NCBI GenBank assembly: GCA_028709085.1
Contig: JAQVXQ010000006.1
Span: 1 to 33,245 of the forward strand
Source: Salinivirgaceae bacterium
GTDB taxonomy: Bacteria > Bacteroidota > Bacteroidia > Bacteroidales > Salinivirgaceae
Reading direction: 5' to 3'
DNA: 33,245 nt
The position numbers and the translations under genes are program-made. Positions 13,709-23,037 of the stretch are shown here, in pieces (positions within the stretch are counted from its first letter, which is position 1; every line of letters begins with the position of its first letter). A model generated the notes under the pieces. The model was not told the origin of the DNA, ran no database searches, and saw only the letters and a list, made by a program, of their open reading frames with translations.

Positions 13709-15721
13709 ATGAGCATTACACCACAAATTATTAATAACGATCCTCTTTTGGTCCCGTACACAAATACCATAAAAAAACGATATCATCGTGTTCTCGATAA
13801 GGCAATTGAGTTGTGTGGTTCTGAAATCGAACTGCATAATTTTGCCAATGGACATCACTATTACGGTTTGCATTGCGATAAAGCTCTTTGGTATTTGCGC
13901 GAGTATGCTCCAAATGCAACGGCTATTTTTATGGTGGGCGACTTTAATAACTGGACAGAAAGTCCTGATTATGAGTTGGTTCGAATAAACGAGCGGGGCG
14001 ATTGGCAACGTACCTTTACGCTCGATAAAATACAGCATGGTCAAAAATATAAACTTTCGATTCATTGGCAGGGAGGGAAAGGATTACGAATCCCTTCGTA
14101 TGCAACTGTTGCCATTCAGGACGACATCACAAAAGCGTTTTCCGCGCAGGTGTGGAATCCCGAAAAGGCGTATGAGTGGAAAATCCCGGAAGCACCATTG
14201 ATTAAATATCCTTTGGTGTACGAAGCCCACGTTGGAATGGCTACCGAAGATGAACGGGTGGGAACTTTCCGCGAATTTGCTGATCTGCGAATCCCCGAAA
14301 TTGCGAAAGCTGGCTACAATACCATTCGACTCATGGCCATACAAGAGCATCCATATTACGGCTCATTCGGATATCATGTTTCAAACTATTTTGCGGTATC
14401 ATCGCGTTTTGGAACCCCTGACGATTTAAAGTATCTAATTGATAAGGCACACCAAAGAGGAATTGCGGTTATTATGGATTTGGTTCATTCGCACAGTGTT
14501 AAGAACTCAGAAGAGGGATTGGGCGAGTTTGATGGAACCAAACATCTCTATTTTCACGAGGGATCGCGCCGTGAACACGAGGCTTGGGATTCCCTATGTT
14601 TCAACTATGAGAAAAACTCGGTACTGCATTTCCTGCTTTCAAATTGTAAATTTTGGCTCGAAGAATACAACTTTGACGGCTTCCGATTCGATGGTATCAC
14701 CAGCATGCTCTATTACGATCATGGATTGGGTGCCAATTTTGTCGATTATAGCATGTATTACGATGGAAATCAGGACGAAGACGCCATTACTTACCTTACG
14801 CTCGCCAATATATTGATACACCAAGTGCGCCCCTTGGCCATTACCGTTGCCGAAGATATGAGTGGAATGCCCGGTTTGGCAACTCCATTTGTTGAGTGCG
14901 GCATGGGTTTCGATTATCGATTAGCCATGGGAGGACCCGATTATTGGATCAAAATTATTAAAACTCTAGCCGACGAAAATTGGCAGGTTGGCGAAATATT
15001 CTATCAACTAACCAATAAACGGCAAGAGGAGAAAACCATCAATTATGCTGAGTCGCACGACCAGGCCTTGGTTGGCGATCAAACACTTATTTTTAGGCTC
15101 ATTAAAGAGGCAATGTACAATAAAATGGACAAGGCTTCGGAATCCTTTGAGGTGGATCGTGGAATGGCATTGCATAAAATAATTCGGTTGATAACCATTG
15201 GCTGCTCCACCGGCGGATATCTCAATTTCATGGGAAACGAATTTGGTCATCCTGAGTGGATTGACTTCCCACGTTTGGGAAATAATTGGTCCTATTGGTA
15301 TGCTCGACGACAATGGTCGTTGCGCGATAACGACGCATTGAAATATCACTACTTGTCTGATTTTGATAGAGATATGATTAAGATACTTTCCATGAATTTG
15401 GCTTTGGATGGTTACGATGCACAAAAAATTCATGAAAACAGAAGCAACCAGATTTTGGCATTTATGCGAAAGAATCTTGTTTTTGTTTTCAACTTCAGCC
15501 CTACAAACTCGGTTGTCGATTATGCCATTGAAATCGATGGGGGAGCATATGAATTGATTCTAAATACGGATGCTGAAAAATATGGTGGATTTGGTCATCT
15601 AACCGAATCACAAACCTATTTCACCATTCCGGCAACCTTTGATTATAAACGCGAATCGTTGGCCTTAAAACTATATCTTCCGGCACGTACAGCAATTGTC
15701 TTGAAACGAAAAGGAGGTTGA
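13709..15721 (+). CDS. glgB: 1,4-alpha-glucan branching enzyme (GH13_8 type)
   Basis: From the ATG at 13709 the product is 670 residues. The upstream open extension to 13649 has no homologous character and is excluded. An N-terminal CBM48-like domain (about 60-160) contains ATAIFMVGDFNNW. The catalytic GH13 barrel has VYEAHVGMATEDERVGTF, VIMDLVHSHSVKN, the nucleophile Asp328 in FDGFRFDGITSM, the acid Glu382 in ITVAEDMSGMPG, and NYAESHDQAL. DGFRFDGITSMLYYDHG is the hallmark of the eukaryote-like branching enzyme subtype common in Bacteroidota. It makes alpha-1,6 branches in glycogen, so the organism should store glycogen. No other glycogen gene is adjacent. Confidence 0.93.
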   Translation: MSITPQIINNDPLLVPYTNTIKKRYHRVLDKAIELCGSEIELHNFANGHHYYGLHCDKALWYLREYAPNATAIFMVGDFNNWTESPDYELVRINERGDWQRTFTLDKIQHGQKYKLSIHWQGGKGLRIPSYATVAIQDDITKAFSAQVWNPEKAYEWKIPEAPLIKYPLVYEAHVGMATEDERVGTFREFADLRIPEIAKAGYNTIRLMAIQEHPYYGSFGYHVSNYFAVSSRFGTPDDLKYLIDKAHQRGIAVIMDLVHSHSVKNSEEGLGEFDGTKHLYFHEGSRREHEAWDSLCFNYEKNSVLHFLLSNCKFWLEEYNFDGFRFDGITSMLYYDHGLGANFVDYSMYYDGNQDEDAITYLTLANILIHQVRPLAITVAEDMSGMPGLATPFVECGMGFDYRLAMGGPDYWIKIIKTLADENWQVGEIFYQLTNKRQEEKTINYAESHDQALVGDQTLIFRLIKEAMYNKMDKASESFEVDRGMALHKIIRLITIGCSTGGYLNFMGNEFGHPEWIDFPRLGNNWSYWYARRQWSLRDNDALKYHYLSDFDRDMIKILSMNLALDGYDAQKIHENRSNQILAFMRKNLVFVFNFSPTNSVVDYAIEIDGGAYELILNTDAEKYGGFGHLTESQTYFTIPATFDYKRESLALKLYLPARTAIVLKRKGG

Positions 15722-15758
15722 TCGAGAGTTGTTGTGCCCCTGAAACAATATGGAACTG

Positions 15759-16298
15759 TCAATTGGAACGTTTTAGGTTGAGTTGGGTTAATATTTTCCA
15801 TCCTCGACTTTTGAAAGCAGGTTTACCCGTTTCAATCTCATTTTCAATAATTCCACGGAGTTCGTTTTGTAGATCGGGATGTTTGCTCGTCAGGTTATAG
15901 ACAATTTGCATGCAATTGACCCTTAGCGCAATGGGCAGTGCTTTATTGGTTAACCGATCAAAAGCCGCATTTAAAACCTTTGCCTCCTCTTTTTCGGGAA
16001 TTGGTTTTAGCATCAATAGTTTTGATAAAATACGCATCACCGATTCATTATTAGTTTTTGGGAAACTGATCGCTATCGCTTCAATATACGACCAGTACAA
16101 GACTTCGTTGTTGGTGCAGAGATACTCAAAAACCCAGGCAGCACGAGCATTAATGGGGTAGGGTTTGGTTGCAATTAAGCTCCACAAAAAAGGGATTGAT
16201 TTCGGGGTTTCGACAACAAACTGCGCCAATCTATGCTTCATCGCATTTCCCATAGTTGCCTGTAATGATTCGGTAATTATAGTTTCGTATGTTTCCAT
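15759..16298 (-). CDS. Conserved-type helical (HEAT-like) protein, function unknown
   Basis: This 179-residue soluble protein is built of paired helices. Recurring ARAAWVFEYL, VMRILSKLLMLKPIPE, LPIALRVNCMQIVYNL and SRGWKILTQL segments resemble HEAT or ARM repeats. There is no signal peptide, catalytic motif or metal ligand cluster. I do not recognise a named family. Similar small alpha-helical proteins occur in many Bacteroidota genomes next to housekeeping genes. It is convergent with the branching enzyme (37 bp apart) and downstream of the pyrophosphatase on the same strand, separated from it by a hairpin repeat. The ATG at 16298 is the first reasonable start. Confidence 0.7.
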   Translation of the reverse strand: METYETIITESLQATMGNAMKHRLAQFVVETPKSIPFLWSLIATKPYPINARAAWVFEYLCTNNEVLYWSYIEAIAISFPKTNNESVMRILSKLLMLKPIPEKEEAKVLNAAFDRLTNKALPIALRVNCMQIVYNLTSKHPDLQNELRGIIENEIETGKPAFKSRGWKILTQLNLKRSN

Positions 16299-16512
16299 TG
16301 AAAACAGTTGTTATAATTATGGAACTATTCATAATCTTGATAAAGAAACCCTTGCAAATGGACTTGTTCGATTTTGGATTGCTGTTTTCTTGTCAATATT
16401 GAGTCTTTAAGTCCTGACTTTCAATGACATGCAAGATATATCATGGATAGAGTAGCGAATGTTCTTTAAAATTTCACCCTTACTAATCGAAATTGGCATG
16501 TTAGATATAAAG

Positions 16513-16603
16513 AGAGGGGGTTTGCTGGTGGCTTCGTAGCCAGCAAACCCCCTCTTGTAATGCTCGTTATAACCCTGTCATTCTGCGCGTTAGCGAAGTA
16601 TCT
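16513..16603. repeat. Hairpin-cored dispersed repeat, copy C (one arm)
   Basis: A 16-bp perfect stem (AGAGGGGGTTTGCTGG at 16513-16528 with 16540-16555) is followed at 16576-16603 by the same right arm as copies A and B (TGTCATTCTGCG...GAAGTATCT). No left arm is recognisable. The stem sequence differs from the other copies. It lies in the 336-bp gap after the pyrophosphatase gene, which holds no gene, and could also stop transcription there. Confidence 0.65.
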
Positions 16604-16634
16604 ATACGGATTTACCGAGCACTAATGAATCTTT

Positions 16635-18839
16635 TTATAAAAGAGCGTATTTAATTGCAATACCCACCGTTACAACCGATGCCATTACCATTAATTTTAT
16701 CAAGATATTGATACTTGGACCCGATGTGTCTTTAAATGGATCGCCAACAGTGTCGCCAATAATGGCTGCTTTATGGTTCTCCGATCCTTTTCCACCAAAG
16801 TTTCCTTCTTCAATATATTTCTTTGCATTGTCCCACGCTCCACCAGCGTTAGCCATAAAAATTGCTAGAGCGAAACCGGAGGTGATTGTTCCAACCAATA
16901 GACCTACTACTCCAGAAACTCCGAAAATCAGTCCTACTCCTACAGGAATAAATAGGGCTACAAACGAAGGAATCATCATTTCTTGTTGAGCTGCTTTTGT
17001 TGAAATAGCAACACAACGAGCGTAGTCAGGTTCAGCGGTACCTTGCATAATGCCTTTGATTTCGCGGAATTGACGGCGAACTTCGTCAACCATCTTTTGG
17101 GCTGCTCGGCCTACTGCATTCATGGTCATTCCACTAAATAGGAAGGTTGCCATTACACCAATAAAAGCACCCACGATAACTCTTGGATTCATAAGTGTAA
17201 TTTCGTAGTGATATATAAAGTCCATAAAAGTAGCATCTTTAGCAGCGATATTCCCTGCTACACCATTGAGGATAAAATTGGGCATGCCTAAATATTCCAC
17301 AAACATCATTTTCACCTCTTCAATATAGGCAGCCAAAAGAGCAAGCGCTGTTAGGGCTGCGCTTCCAATAGCAAATCCTTTTCCGGTTGCAGCAGTAGTG
17401 TTTCCAAGTGAATCAAGAGCGTCGGTACGTTTGCGTACTTCGGGTTCAAGATGACTCATTTCGGCGTTTCCACCCGCATTGTCAGCAATAGGTCCATAAG
17501 CGTCGGTTGCCAATGTAATTCCCAAAGTAGCAAGCATTCCAACCGCTGCAATACCAATTCCATATAAACCTTTGCTAATATGTACAATGTCGAAACTAAA
17601 TCCGGCAGCAAATAGATACGATAATGTTATGGCAGTGGCAACAATTAGCATTGGGAAGGTTACCGAAACAAATCCAGTTCCAATTCCGCTAATAATAACT
17701 GTAGCAGGACCTGTTTTTGTTGATTCAGCAATACGCTGTGTTGGTTTAAACGACGAAGAGGTATAGTATTCCGTGGATTGACCAATGGCTATACCTGCAA
17801 TTAGACCCGTTACAATGGATCCCCAAATGCCTAAATAGTTAGGAATTTCTAAAACATAAAGGATTCCCAATGAGGCAAGTACAATTAAGAATGCACTAAC
17901 ATTCACACCACGTCCCAAAGAACTTAAAAGTTGTTTTTGGGTAGCACCCTCTTTGGTTCTTACTAAGAAAATTCCAATTATGGATAAGATAATTCCTAAA
18001 GCGGCAATAAGTAGTGGCGCAAGTACAGCATTTAGCGCAACACCAGTACCTTCTACTGCAAATGCTGCTGCTCCGAGAGCCGCTGTTGCTAAAATTGAAC
18101 CACAATAGGATTCATACAAGTCGGCACCCATTCCAGCAACATCGCCTACGTTGTCTCCAACATTGTCGGCAATGGTAGCGGGGTTTCGTGGATCGTCTTC
18201 CGGAATTCCAGCTTCTACTTTACCTACTAAGTCCGCTCCTACGTCGGCTGCTTTGGTGAAAATACCCCCACCAACACGGGCAAATAGTGCTTGGGTTGAT
18301 GCTCCCATACCAAAGGTAAGCATGGTTGTTGTAATCACTAATAGATTTGTAGTTTCAGCAGCATATGGATAGATATAATTCAAAACTAAAAGCCATGCTG
18401 AAATGTCTAATAGGCCTAATCCTACCACCACCAAGCCCATTACAGCACCACTGCGAAATGCTACTCTAAGACCGGCATCGAGCGAATGACGAGCTGCATT
18501 AGCTGCTCTTGCCGATGCATATGTGGCTGTTTTCATTCCGAAAAATCCAGCCAATGCTGAAAAGAATCCTCCCGTTAAAAATGCGAAAGGGACCCATGGA
18601 TTTTGTACCTTAAGAACATAGGCTAAAATGACGAAAATTAAAGTTATAATCATAAAAACAATGAAAACAACTTTGTATTGTTGCTTCAAATAAGCGCTAG
18701 CACCATCTCTTACGTGCTTCGCAATTTTTTTCATGATGTCCGTACCTTCATCAAGTTTTAACATGTTCTTGTAAAAGTAATAGGCAAAGCCCAAAGCTAA
18801 CAACGAGCTAAATGGGGCTAACCAAAAGATTACAGGCAT
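16635..18839 (-). CDS. hppA: Membrane-bound ion-pumping pyrophosphatase, K+-dependent type
   Basis: This 734-residue protein has about 16 membrane helices and all the catalytic loops: KAADVGADLVGKVEAG (PPi binding), NPATIADNVGDNVGDVAGMG, DAYGPIADNAGGNAEM, GGAWDNAKKYIE and DTVGDPFKDTSGPSINI. The motif GNTTAATGKG has Ala where K+-independent enzymes have Lys, placing it in the K+-dependent class, whose members pump Na+ or both Na+ and H+. It couples cytosolic PPi hydrolysis to ion export and saves energy in anaerobes or stressed cells. Upstream of the ATG is a strong AAAAAGGAG Shine-Dalgarno site 8 nt away, rare for this phylum and suggestive of high expression. The ion actually pumped is inference. 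A sodium symporter nearby (20791) would use a Na+ gradient. Confidence 0.95.
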   Translation of the reverse strand: MPVIFWLAPFSSLLALGFAYYFYKNMLKLDEGTDIMKKIAKHVRDGASAYLKQQYKVVFIVFMIITLIFVILAYVLKVQNPWVPFAFLTGGFFSALAGFFGMKTATYASARAANAARHSLDAGLRVAFRSGAVMGLVVVGLGLLDISAWLLVLNYIYPYAAETTNLLVITTTMLTFGMGASTQALFARVGGGIFTKAADVGADLVGKVEAGIPEDDPRNPATIADNVGDNVGDVAGMGADLYESYCGSILATAALGAAAFAVEGTGVALNAVLAPLLIAALGIILSIIGIFLVRTKEGATQKQLLSSLGRGVNVSAFLIVLASLGILYVLEIPNYLGIWGSIVTGLIAGIAIGQSTEYYTSSSFKPTQRIAESTKTGPATVIISGIGTGFVSVTFPMLIVATAITLSYLFAAGFSFDIVHISKGLYGIGIAAVGMLATLGITLATDAYGPIADNAGGNAEMSHLEPEVRKRTDALDSLGNTTAATGKGFAIGSAALTALALLAAYIEEVKMMFVEYLGMPNFILNGVAGNIAAKDATFMDFIYHYEITLMNPRVIVGAFIGVMATFLFSGMTMNAVGRAAQKMVDEVRRQFREIKGIMQGTAEPDYARCVAISTKAAQQEMMIPSFVALFIPVGVGLIFGVSGVVGLLVGTITSGFALAIFMANAGGAWDNAKKYIEEGNFGGKGSENHKAAIIGDTVGDPFKDTSGPSINILIKLMVMASVVTVGIAIKYALL

Positions 18840-19166
18840 AATTGTTTCTCCTTTTTGTTAGTTGATAAATTTGGTGTAGTTAGATTATTTATTAATCTTT
18901 TATTAATCTATATGCGTAATGGTTATGTATCTTTCAGATTGCGAAAGTCGGGAAAATTAACCAAAATGGAAAGCATTTTTTTGTTTTTTTTTTAAACTTC
19001 AACATATCAAATCCCTAAAACATCGGAAAACTCTATTATCTACGTTTTTAGTACAATTTGTTTTGATTAAGTATGAGCGTACAGTTTATAAAACTTACAG
19101 CGTGTTATTTTGCATATCGACAACAAAATCGATATATTTCAACAAATCAATATAAATACGATAACT
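18840..19166. other. Divergent intergenic region between hppA and the ElbB-like gene
   Basis: 327 bp with no gene. It must hold both promoters, but I find no full TAnnTTTG match on either strand. The best site for the plus strand is TTATTTTG near 19107, one base off. The hppA Shine-Dalgarno (AAAAAGGAG) is the clearest signal here. Confidence 0.4.
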
Positions 19167-19820
19167 ATGAAAAAGAAATCATTTGCAATTGTTTTGTCGG
19201 GATGCGGTGTTTATGATGGCGCCGAAATTCACGAAGCTGTATTTACAATGCTTGCCATAGATCAACAAGGAGCCGATTATCAATTATTTGCTCCCAATAT
19301 TTCACAAATGCATGTCGTTGACCATCTGTCTGGAAACCCAACAAAGGAGTCTCGAAATGTATTGGTTGAGGCTGCACGAATTGCACGGGGTAAAATCACG
19401 TCGCTTGCCGAATATAAAGCTCAATCATACGATGGACTGATTTTTCCTGGTGGATTTGGAGTGGCGAAAAACTTATGCACATTTGCACTAGAGGGAACCA
19501 ATTGCGCTGTTGATCCCATTGTTGAACAAGCAATTACAGAAACACACAAAGCATCAAAACCCATTGGAGCATTGTGTATTTCGCCGGTGTTGATTGCTAA
19601 AGTTTTGCAGAAGGTTGATGTTACGATAGGGACGGATAAAGAGACAGCGGAGGCGATTTTAGCCTTTGGAGCCACCCATTCCAAAACTAACCATGGCGAG
19701 GTGGTGGTGGATCGTAAAAATAAAATTGTTACAACGCCATGTTATATGCTCGATTCCACCATCAAACAAATTTACGACGGAGCATTTAACCTTGTCGAGA
19801 AAGTTATGGAACTATCTTAG
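19167..19820 (+). CDS. elbB: ElbB-like DJ-1/PfpI superfamily protein
   Basis: From the ATG at 19167 the protein has 217 residues and begins MKKKSFAIVLSGCGVYDGAE, the standard ElbB start. Nineteen further open codons upstream are not conserved in style and are left out. FAPNISQMHVVDHL, LIFPGGFGVAKNL and the nucleophile elbow GALCISP (Cys137) follow, as in the class I glutamine amidotransferase-like DJ-1 superfamily. E. coli ElbB (first described as affecting lycopene yield) has glyoxalase activity, converting glyoxals to hydroxy acids. Length and motifs match the family well. The gene is monocistronic, divergent from hppA, and ends before a bidirectional terminator. Confidence 0.88.
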   Translation: MKKKSFAIVLSGCGVYDGAEIHEAVFTMLAIDQQGADYQLFAPNISQMHVVDHLSGNPTKESRNVLVEAARIARGKITSLAEYKAQSYDGLIFPGGFGVAKNLCTFALEGTNCAVDPIVEQAITETHKASKPIGALCISPVLIAKVLQKVDVTIGTDKETAEAILAFGATHSKTNHGEVVVDRKNKIVTTPCYMLDSTIKQIYDGAFNLVEKVMELS

Positions 19821-19906
19821 TTTCCCTTCCCATTTTGTCTTGGGTTACGTCATTTTTCATTAATTAGTTAACCTATTTCAGAACAATACAAATTGGATAT
19901 TTTAAA

Positions 19907-19938
19907 AAAGGCATCACTTAATTTTAAGTGATGCCTTT
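19907..19938 (-). terminator. Strong hairpin terminator between convergent genes
   Basis: AAAGGCATCACTTA pairs perfectly with TAAGTGATGCCTTT (14 bp) around an ATTT loop. On the minus strand a run of six T follows, so it mainly terminates the lipoprotein gene at 20037. It can also stop the ElbB-like transcript. Confidence 0.85.
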
Positions 19939-20036
19939 CGTAACTTTGGACTTGGTTGTAAACAAGGTTGACTTCTGGAAACCCGTATTCTCGAATATAT
20001 GTTTTTTTATATAAGGGTTTTTCAATGCTCGATATG

Positions 20037-20456
20037 CTATTGTTTCTTAATCCAACGTTTTGTTTTCGGTTTATACGAAATTAACATGTATGCATTAAAT
20101 ATGTTATCCTCATCTTGCTCTATGGCCTTTTTTTCGATGGTTATATCCGTAAGCGTAATATCTACATTTGCTTTGTTTTCTTTCTCGTGGCTCTCTTTTT
20201 TAGTGCTCTTTTTTTCCTCTTTCGAAGAAACTTCAGTGGGACCCACTAGCATTGCCATTTCAGCAAAGGCGTTTAGTCTTGATTTGTCAATGGCAACCGT
20301 TTCGTTGCGCGACTGTCCAAATCCAACAGCATACAGTGTATGTTTCGATTTTGGAGGATTACTCACCCAGTCGGGAGGAAAGGTCTCTTCGGATTGCGTA
20401 AATGCACAATTTGAAAATATAAAGAGACTTAGGAGTAGTAGGCAGAGTTGTTTCAT
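20037..20456 (-). CDS. LPP20-like lipoprotein
   Basis: This 139-residue protein begins with a lipoprotein-type signal (MKQLCLLLLSLFIFSNCAFT), with Cys17 as the probable lipidated residue. The -1 position is Asn, not the usual Gly, Ala or Ser. PPDWVSNPPKSKHTLYAVGFG and the following helix with RLNAFAEMAMLVG match the start of LPP20-family domains. The middle is highly charged and Lys/Glu-rich (about 83-103), and the end (NIFNAYMLISYKPK) looks like a final strand. LPP20 proteins are surface-facing or periplasmic lipoproteins without known enzymatic activity. Role unknown here. Confidence 0.65.
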   Translation of the reverse strand: MKQLCLLLLSLFIFSNCAFTQSEETFPPDWVSNPPKSKHTLYAVGFGQSRNETVAIDKSRLNAFAEMAMLVGPTEVSSKEEKKSTKKESHEKENKANVDITLTDITIEKKAIEQDEDNIFNAYMLISYKPKTKRWIKKQ

Positions 20457-20656
20457 AACTTTTGATTTTATTTTATAGGAATCACTATTGTAATCATATA
20501 ATTTCCGAGTGCAAGATAGGTCATTTCGGCATGGTTTTTTTTTCTAAATTCCTAACCAGATGTTAATTATTTGAATGAGTTTTTTTTAAATAGACGGTAT
20601 TCCCCGTTTAATTTAGGCGTAATTTCACTTTTTTAATGACATAATGCCTTCTGAAA

Positions 20657-20689
20657 TTGAACGTTTCACATAATAAAGCCTTACTTTTG
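20657..20689 (+). promoter_or_regulatory. Candidate promoter of the sodium symporter gene
   Basis: TTG at 20657-20659, a 22-bp spacer and TACTTTTG at 20682-20689 fit the Bacteroidota TTG-n17-23-TAnnTTTG layout, about 100 bp before the ATG at 20791. The remainder of the 334-bp gap from 20457 holds no gene. Confidence 0.5.
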
Positions 20690-20790
20690 TCCGCTATTTT
20701 CAAGCACTATTGAGTTGCTTCAGACTATAAATATGGAAGAGGTTGTTTGATAAGCGCTCTGTTTACATCGGAATTTAATACTCTTGTTTT

Positions 20791-22254
20791 ATGAAACCCG
20801 AATATATTATTATTCTATTGGTGTTCTATTTTGGGATGCTTTATTTAACATCTTGGATTACATCGCGACGTTCCAATAATCAATCATTTTATTTGGGAGG
20901 ACGAAAGTCACCATGGTACATTGTGGCGGTAGGAATGTTAGGGGCTTCGTTGAGTGGCGTAACCTTTATTTCAGTTCCTGGATGGGTGCTGACAAGCAAC
21001 TTCAGTTATTTACAACTCGTAATTGGATATATTTTTGGCTATATAGTCATTGCTTATGTCTTATTACCAATCTATTATAAACTAAATCTCACCTCCATAT
21101 ACACCTATCTTGAGCAACGTTTTGGACTTTCGGCCTATAAAACCGGGGCAATTTTATTTCTAATAAGTAGAACGATCGGTGCTTCTTTTCGACTGTTTAT
21201 TGTTGGTACTGTATTGCAAATTGCTGTTTTTGACCATTTTGGAGTTCCGTTTTATGTAACCGTATTTATCACCATTGTCCTAATATGGTTATACACCGCA
21301 AAGGGTGGAATAGGTACCATTATTTGGACCGATTTTATACAAACGATTGTGCTGTTGCTAGCTGTTGTTTTGACTGTAGTTCAAATATGTTTACAACTCG
21401 ACTTTAGTTTTACGGAGATGGTTTCCCAAATTTATGCAAGCCCACTTAGCGATACCTTTAATTTTAGCGACTGGCGTTCAGAGACCTATTTCTTTAAATA
21501 TTTTTTTAGTGGGATGTTTATTACCATTGTAATGACAGGGCTAGATCAAGACATGATGCAGAAAAATTTGAGTTGTCGTAATTTGAAAGATGCCCAGAAG
21601 AATGTAATTACCTATGGAGTAGCCTTTGTTCCAATCAATTTGCTTTTTATGGGATTGGGGGTTTTGCTTGTTATATTCGCCAATACCAATGGAATTGCAA
21701 TTCCGGAGGCCACCGATCAATTATATCCAACCATTGCTACCGGAGGCTACCTCCATCCCGTAGTTACATTCGCCTTTATTATTGGATTAATTGCCGCAGC
21801 ATACTCCTCTGCCGATTCAGCATTAACGGCATTAACCACATCCTTTACGGTCGATATTTTGGGCTACAATCATGAAAAACTCGACTCTCCTGATTCGGTA
21901 AAAGTCCGCCGATGGGTTCATCTGGGAGTGTCAGCAGTTATGATGATTGTTATAATTGTTTTTGATGCCATCTCTGATCAAAGTGTAATTAGTGCAATAT
22001 TTCGCGTAGCCGGCTATACGTATGGTCCGCTGCTTGGAATGTTTGCATTTGGATTGTTTACCAAGTATCAAGTTCGTCCCGTGGCTATTCCCATTATTGG
22101 AATTTTATCACCACTCTTCTGTTATTTTCTTCAGATGTATGCAGAATCAGTGTTCGACGGCTACAAAGTAGGGTATGAGTTGCTCATGATTAATGGCGCA
22201 GTAACCTTTATTGCGCTCTATTTTTCCAAAATTGGGAGAAACTTCTCAAAGTGA
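20791..22254 (+). CDS. Sodium:solute symporter (SSS family)
   Basis: This is a 487-residue inner-membrane protein with about 13 hydrophobic helices. The opening (SRRSNNQSFYLGGRKSPWY then VGMLGASLSGVTFISVPGWV) is the typical first helix and re-entrant loop of the SSS/SSF family. GGIGTIIWTDFIQTIVLL and the AAAYSSADSALTALTTSF segment, which carries the Ser/Thr residues that form the Na2 site in this family, are also present. Transport of a solute with Na+ is expected. The substrate (sugar, sialic acid, amino acid or carboxylate) cannot be told from sequence or neighbours. The nearby Na+-type pyrophosphatase could supply the gradient (inference). Confidence 0.9.
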   Translation: MKPEYIIILLVFYFGMLYLTSWITSRRSNNQSFYLGGRKSPWYIVAVGMLGASLSGVTFISVPGWVLTSNFSYLQLVIGYIFGYIVIAYVLLPIYYKLNLTSIYTYLEQRFGLSAYKTGAILFLISRTIGASFRLFIVGTVLQIAVFDHFGVPFYVTVFITIVLIWLYTAKGGIGTIIWTDFIQTIVLLLAVVLTVVQICLQLDFSFTEMVSQIYASPLSDTFNFSDWRSETYFFKYFFSGMFITIVMTGLDQDMMQKNLSCRNLKDAQKNVITYGVAFVPINLLFMGLGVLLVIFANTNGIAIPEATDQLYPTIATGGYLHPVVTFAFIIGLIAAAYSSADSALTALTTSFTVDILGYNHEKLDSPDSVKVRRWVHLGVSAVMMIVIIVFDAISDQSVISAIFRVAGYTYGPLLGMFAFGLFTKYQVRPVAIPIIGILSPLFCYFLQMYAESVFDGYKVGYELLMINGAVTFIALYFSKIGRNFSK

Positions 22255-22373
22255 ATCGTATAGGCGCTGATATGTGTATGTTTACGTGTGCTTAAATTAT
22301 TGACATACAAGATCTTGTTTCTGTTGGCATATATGTTGATATTTCTTTGGTTGACTAAAAAGAATAGCACACT

Positions 22374-22913
22374 ATGGAATCCAACCTATCAATTACGCTC
22401 CGAAATTCAATTGATGCTTTACGATGCGATGTGACCGAAAATTTAAAGATTATTCGGAGCAACGAAAAAATTGTGCATCAAATCATGAAGCAAGGAAGGC
22501 ATAATGAAGAGATGGAATTAATAAAAGTATTGCATGAAAAAAATCGTATATTACTAAATCAGAATAAAGAGGCCATAAATATTCAATTGAAAATGATTAA
22601 CTTTTTAAATAGTTATAAAGTCCCTGTGCCTCAAGATAAAAATGAATCCGAATCCGACACTGATAGTACTCTAATGAATGTGGAGTCGGAAGAAACGCCG
22701 TTTTTTCCATCCAATTTAACACAAATGAACAACAGAGAAATAGGAATCTCGGAGATTAATGCCGATGATTATTTTATACTTACTACTGAAAATAAAATAG
22801 TTTTTAATAGAAATCATCCCTATTATGAAGATGATGAGTTTTATGGTAAGCTGCTTCGTTTCTATAAAAAAGAGGAGAATTATGAAATGTGTGCACGAAT
22901 CGTTCGCAAATAA
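22374..22913 (+). CDS. Unrecognised acidic protein with N-terminal coiled coil
   Basis: This 179-residue protein is of no family I recognise. Residues 1-80 are helical with heptad-like hydrophobics (ENLKIIRSNEKIVHQIM, LLNQNKEAINIQLKMINFL) and probably coil. A Ser/Asp/Glu-rich linker follows (about 87-110), then a compact C-terminal segment rich in Tyr, Glu and Asp (NRNHPYYEDDEFYGKLLRFY). There is no signal peptide or membrane helix. Codon use looks like its neighbours. It follows the symporter by 120 bp on the same strand and is closed by a terminator, so it may be co-transcribed with the symporter. Confidence 0.65.
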   Translation: MESNLSITLRNSIDALRCDVTENLKIIRSNEKIVHQIMKQGRHNEEMELIKVLHEKNRILLNQNKEAINIQLKMINFLNSYKVPVPQDKNESESDTDSTLMNVESEETPFFPSNLTQMNNREIGISEINADDYFILTTENKIVFNRNHPYYEDDEFYGKLLRFYKKEENYEMCARIVRK

Positions 22914-22980
22914 CGAGTGCCTATAGGAAGAAAATTATTAGTTTTTTCATACATATTTTGATTTTTGGTTAGTGATCCTT

Positions 22981-23016
22981 AAGAGTTTTGCATTTATTTG
23001 CAAAACTCTTTTGTAT
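22981..23016 (+). terminator. Hairpin terminator between convergent genes
   Basis: AAGAGTTTTGCA (22981-22992) pairs perfectly with TGCAAAACTCTT (22999-23010), and a T-rich tail (TTGTATTTT) follows on the plus strand. It separates the orphan coiled-coil gene from truA and may act in both directions. Confidence 0.8.
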
Positions 23017-23037
23017 TTTAAGTGTAATATTAAGAAT

